From Methanobacteriota archaeon (GTDB taxonomy: Archaea > Thermoplasmatota > Poseidoniia > Poseidoniales > Poseidoniaceae): 11,498 nt of DNA. The notes under the pieces are model-generated. The model ran no database searches. It was not told the origin of the DNA and saw only the letters and a program-made list of their open reading frames with translations. Shown here piece by piece: positions 8,901-11,498 of the stretch. Each line of letters begins with the position of its first letter. Within the stretch, counting starts at the first letter, position 1. The position numbers were made by a program, and so were the translations under genes. The DNA is taken from NCBI GenBank assembly GCA_002694585.1, contig NZMM01000068.1:1-11498 (forward strand). Direction: 5' to 3'.

Positions 8901-11498
8901 CTCGGTGTGCACCATGACCGGTACCGAAAACGCGAGCAAATACCTGTTCGAGGGAACCGTGACGGCCAGCGGCCGTGTGGAGACCCTTTCGCCGACCGTC
9001 GTCGTCCGAGACGTGCAAGGTCAGACCTTCGAGGGCGCTGGCGTCTTCGAGGGCGTTGGGACCCTCAACGGAACGGGCCTCTTCACCGGTCAAGGCGACT
9101 TCTCTGGACCGATGGTTCAGCCAGGTTCCTTCTACAAGACCGGGCTCCTTCCCGGCGTCTACAACATGTTTGCCGTGCTCCCCAACGGTCGACAGGTCTT
9201 GTTGCCGGACCCTGTGACGGTCGGTATCGAAGCCTCGTATGACGTTGAGATGACCATGCCGGGTGCCGTGTTTGCCGACGTTCTCGAAGACATGGAGGGC
9301 AACGTCCTGCCTGACACGATCATCGAGTTGGTGGACACCGTCCTTGGATTGGACGAAGCCGTGACCATCGTCACCGACGAAAACGGCAGCTTCAGCCAAG
9401 GCCCAATCCCGTCGGGTGAGTACTACTACCGCGTGGACATCGACCAGGACGGCTGGTACGAAATCAACGCGACGTTCAGCGTTCAAGACGAGCCTGAGAA
9501 CATCACGTTGGCCTACCCTGTGCCGCCGATGACCGACGTCACGATTCAGCTCGAGGCGCCCTTTGGCAGCGACGGCCAGCCCACGGTTGACGTCGCCAAC
9601 CGCACGGTGACGCTGACCAACAACCTGCCCGATTCCGGCCTCGAACCCTACGTGGCCGTGAGCGACGAGAACGGCGTCCTGTACGCCGAGGTTCCCATGG
9701 GCAGCTACACCATTTCAGACGACGCGGACGAGGAGCACCTGCTCCTTGCTCTGCTCGACGTCGAGGAAGACGACATCACGACCACCCTGACGTACGCGGC
9801 TTCGACTTGGCTGAACGGCTCCGTCGAAGCGCCGTTCGGCGCTGACAACGGGTACGATGCCTGGCTCGAGACCGATGAGCGACCAACCGAGGCCGCCACA
9901 CAAGTCGACGTGGTCGCAAGGGGCGCAGGTGACCTGACCTTCACCGCGAACACCGGCGACGACGGCCTGTTCTCGATGCGCGTTCCGGTCGACGAGAGTT
10001 ACTCGCTGACGATGACCAAGACCACCGTCAATTACGGGTACGGGACGGTCGTGACCGTCACCGAGGGCATGGATGACCTGAGCATCGTGCTCGAACCGAT
10101 CGAGTTCATCTCCGGCGCACTCTACCACATCGACAACAGCACCTTCTGGAACGACGCCATCCCCGGATGGATGCCCGTCGAGATGACGGCCACCAGCACC
10201 GACGGTGTCGTGTGGGAATCCGTCTCGAACACGGATGGCGGCTTTGTCTTCAACCTCCCCGCTGGAACCTACGACATCAGCGTCGTGGAGGACGTCCTGT
10301 ACAACGCGACGTCCGATGAGGACGTGGTGGTCGTTCGGAACCCAGAATTCGTGCTGGAACCCGCAAGCCTCTACCTCAACCCCGGCGGTCACGCCATGAC
10401 CTTCCACGTCTTCCAAGACGTGGCGGGAGACGGCAACGCCTCCAACGGCAGCACGGTCACGCCAGCGTTCACCCTCGTTCCGAGCACGGAACACGGTGCG
10501 TTGCTCAACGTGACCGCAGACATGTACGCTGCAAACGGCACGCTGACGCTGGACATGCCCATCGGCACCTACACCATCGAGTTCGCCGAGCAGGATGCGG
10601 CCTCCGAGAACGCGAGTGCGTACGCTTTGGTGCCTGCCTCTCCGCTCTCTGCCATCGTGATTGGCATCCCCGAACCGATCGAGACCATCGACGTCGGATT
10701 GGTGGACGAGTGGCGCATGAACGGCACGGTCACCGATGCAAACGGTTCCACCCTCCGCCCACAAGGCGACAGCGTGTTGCTCGTGTCCACGGACGGTGAG
10801 GATTACCGCAACGTCCCGGTGGATGAGAACGGTACCTTCGCGGATTACGTGCCAAGCGGCGATTGGATTGCCGTGATTGGCGCGTTCGAAGGAGAGGACG
10901 CTACGGAGATCCTCCGGCAGGCCCTGACGGTGAGCGAGAACAGTGCACGCACCGACGTGTCCTTGGCCACCGTTGAAGCGGCCGATGTGAGCCTTCACCT
11001 CCGTGAAGCCCTCAGTGAGAACAACCTGTCCGGCTTCCGCATGACCCTGGTGTCCGCGGACGGTCTCGGCAACGTGTCCTTGGACTTGACCGATGAAAAC
11101 GGTCAGGTTGCTGAACCGATGATGCCCGGCACGTGGTCGGTGCACATGGAGCGAGAGGACGTTCAGGACCGTTGGACCCTCGACACCAGCGCGACGCCGT
11201 TTACCCTTTCAGAAGGAGAGGAAGTGAACATCACGGACCTTTACGCCGACCACGACGTGGAAATCGGTGGTCGCCTCTACTGGGACCTTGACAACGACGA
11301 CACGCCCGATGCCAACGAAGGCGTCGAGGGCGTGCTCATGAACGTCACGAGCCTCGACGGGACGACGTTCATCTCGAACGTGACTTCTGATGAGAACGGT
11401 GTCTGGCAACTCTTCGTGCCTGTCCGCACATCCTACGTGGTGGAAGGCAGCAAGCTGGGCTTTGCTGACGTCGCTTACGACCTCGACGGCAACGGTCT
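5977..11498 (+). CDS. aglB: AglB/STT3 oligosaccharyltransferase, C-terminal catalytic part plus giant repeat extension (partial)
   Basis: Continuation of the 3820 frame after the TAG, open for 1840 codons to the window edge. If translated separately, the first ATG is at 6034, which would lose the TVAE motif. Numbering continues from codon 1 at 3820. 'TVAE' (728-731) matches the TIXE motif of catalytic external loop 5. Helices follow at about 738-756, 778-788, 793-812 and 848-860, with the family 'AARF' (788-791). The soluble domain has 'SWWDYG' (WWDYG at 953-957), the sequon-binding signature, then 'DNFQSG', 'RYFAVDN' and 'APTILSG'. The canonical AglB fold seems to end near 'VKILKFYPGAEMIG' (about 1407-1420). 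Beyond it lie over 1100 residues of beta-sandwich repeats rich in Thr, Asp, Gly and N-X-S/T. Cys pairs C1111/C1119 and C1683/C1697 could be disulfides. The soluble part is expected outside the cell. The C-terminal end is off the window. Confidence 0.9.
6001..6012 (+). other. TIXE-like catalytic loop motif (TVAE)
   Basis: Codons 728-731 encode T-V-A-E, followed by A-N-A-P. In archaeal AglB the TIXE motif in external loop 5 positions the acceptor Asn, with the Glu contributing to the active site. It lies after the TAG, so a protein ending at the TAG would lack it. Confidence 0.7.
6676..6690 (+). other. WWDYG sequon-binding motif
   Basis: Codons 953-957 encode W-W-D-Y-G, the signature of all STT3/AglB/PglB oligosaccharyltransferases, which binds the +2 Ser/Thr of the sequon. 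Its exact match identifies the family and shows that the frame beyond the TAG is under, or recently was under, coding constraint. Confidence 0.97.
8641..9120 (+). repeat. Short-period Gly-rich beta-hairpin repeat region
   Basis: Codons about 1608-1767 show repeated G-T-G/F-x-G-x-G strands: 'GTGEVTF', 'NGTFESDG', 'FTGTYT', 'NGTWTGRG', then 'FEGAGVFEGVGTLNGTG' and 'LFTGQGDFSG'. The period is about 6-8 residues, unlike the longer beta-sandwich modules on either side. It suggests an up-down beta meander or a MORN-like hairpin stack. C1683 and C1697 lie in its middle. Confidence 0.5.
11266..11337 (+). other. SdrD B-like module with Asp-rich putative calcium loop
   Basis: The frame reads 'GGRLYWDLDNDDTPDANEG' then 'VEGVLMNVTS'. 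This resembles SdrD B-like surface repeats, in which an Asp/Asn-rich loop binds calcium between the first two strands. The Asp spacing (D-x-D-N-D-D) is also EF-hand-like. Metal binding is inferred from family resemblance. Confidence 0.5.

Larger units (their letters stand above)
8065..11498 (+). repeat. Tandem beta-sandwich (carboxypeptidase-regulatory/Ig-like) domain array in the AglB extension
   Basis: At least nine copies of a protein motif recur in the frame: roughly (T/S/V)-D-(E/G)-(N/D)-G-x-(F/L/V), three to six residues, P-x-G, then a beta strand. Copies begin near 8209 (TDEEGRYSF), 9373 (TDENGSFS), 9661 (SDENGVLY), 9952 (TGDDGLFS), 10231 (TDGGFVFN), 10531 (ANGTLTL), 10819 (VDENGTFA), 11089 (TDENGQVA) and 11386 (SDENGVWQ). 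Spacing is variable, about 300 bases in the later copies. This is the turn signature of CarboxypepD_reg/prealbumin-like and related Ig-like modules that form extracellular stalks. The array is divergent at DNA level, so it is an old protein-level repeat, not a recent duplication. Its end is off the window. Confidence 0.75.

Noticed and set aside
7327..9486. 719-codon open frame on the minus strand
   Set aside because: It lies antisense to the AglB frame, which has exact family motifs and coherent domains. The antisense product is His/Val/Gly/Asp-rich with no recognisable fold, as expected for the mirror of GC-rich codons. The same applies to minus-strand frames at 4903-6132 and 9715-11145.
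5977..11498. A separate, naturally split downstream gene starting at ATG 6034
   Set aside because: No ribosome site or promoter is evident, the break falls inside the catalytic loop 5 region, and a 6034 start would drop the TVAE motif. An interrupted single gene fits better, though the split cannot be excluded.

Overview
The window is GC-rich DNA that reads as archaeal, most probably from a planktonic Thermoplasmatota relative such as marine group II (Poseidoniales). Three features support this: a CDP-archaeol synthase (CarS), which makes a lipid found only in archaea; an STT3/AglB-type single-subunit oligosaccharyltransferase; and TATA-like promoters. The family-level placement is inference, since no rRNA gene is present.

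Layout. On the minus strand, carS (2340 to 1687) is followed after 45 bases by a secreted, C-terminally anchored surface protein that starts at 1641 and runs off the left edge. Divergent from carS across 80 bases is purD (2421 to 3710, plus strand), a full-length GAR synthetase of the purine pathway. After 109 bases holding hairpins, a TATA-like box and a 10-codon upstream ORF comes a very large plus-strand frame, starting at 3820 and still open at the right edge (11498).

That frame encodes an AglB/STT3 oligosaccharyltransferase with an unusual plan: about 360 residues of extra membrane helices at the N terminus, then the STT3 membrane core, then the catalytic soluble domain with WWDYG, and then more than 1100 residues of tandem beta-sandwich repeats dense in N-glycosylation sequons. 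It is broken once, by an in-frame TAG at 5974-5976, nine codons before the TIXE-like catalytic motif (TVAE). No other stop codon occurs in this frame up to the window end. The TAG may be an assembly or sequencing substitution, a real truncation, or a translated amber codon; the sequence alone cannot decide.

The genes share a cell-envelope theme: archaeal lipid synthesis (carS), a surface-anchored beta protein, and N-glycosylation of surface proteins (aglB). purD appears to be an unrelated housekeeping neighbour. No mobile element, CRISPR array, tRNA or rRNA was seen.
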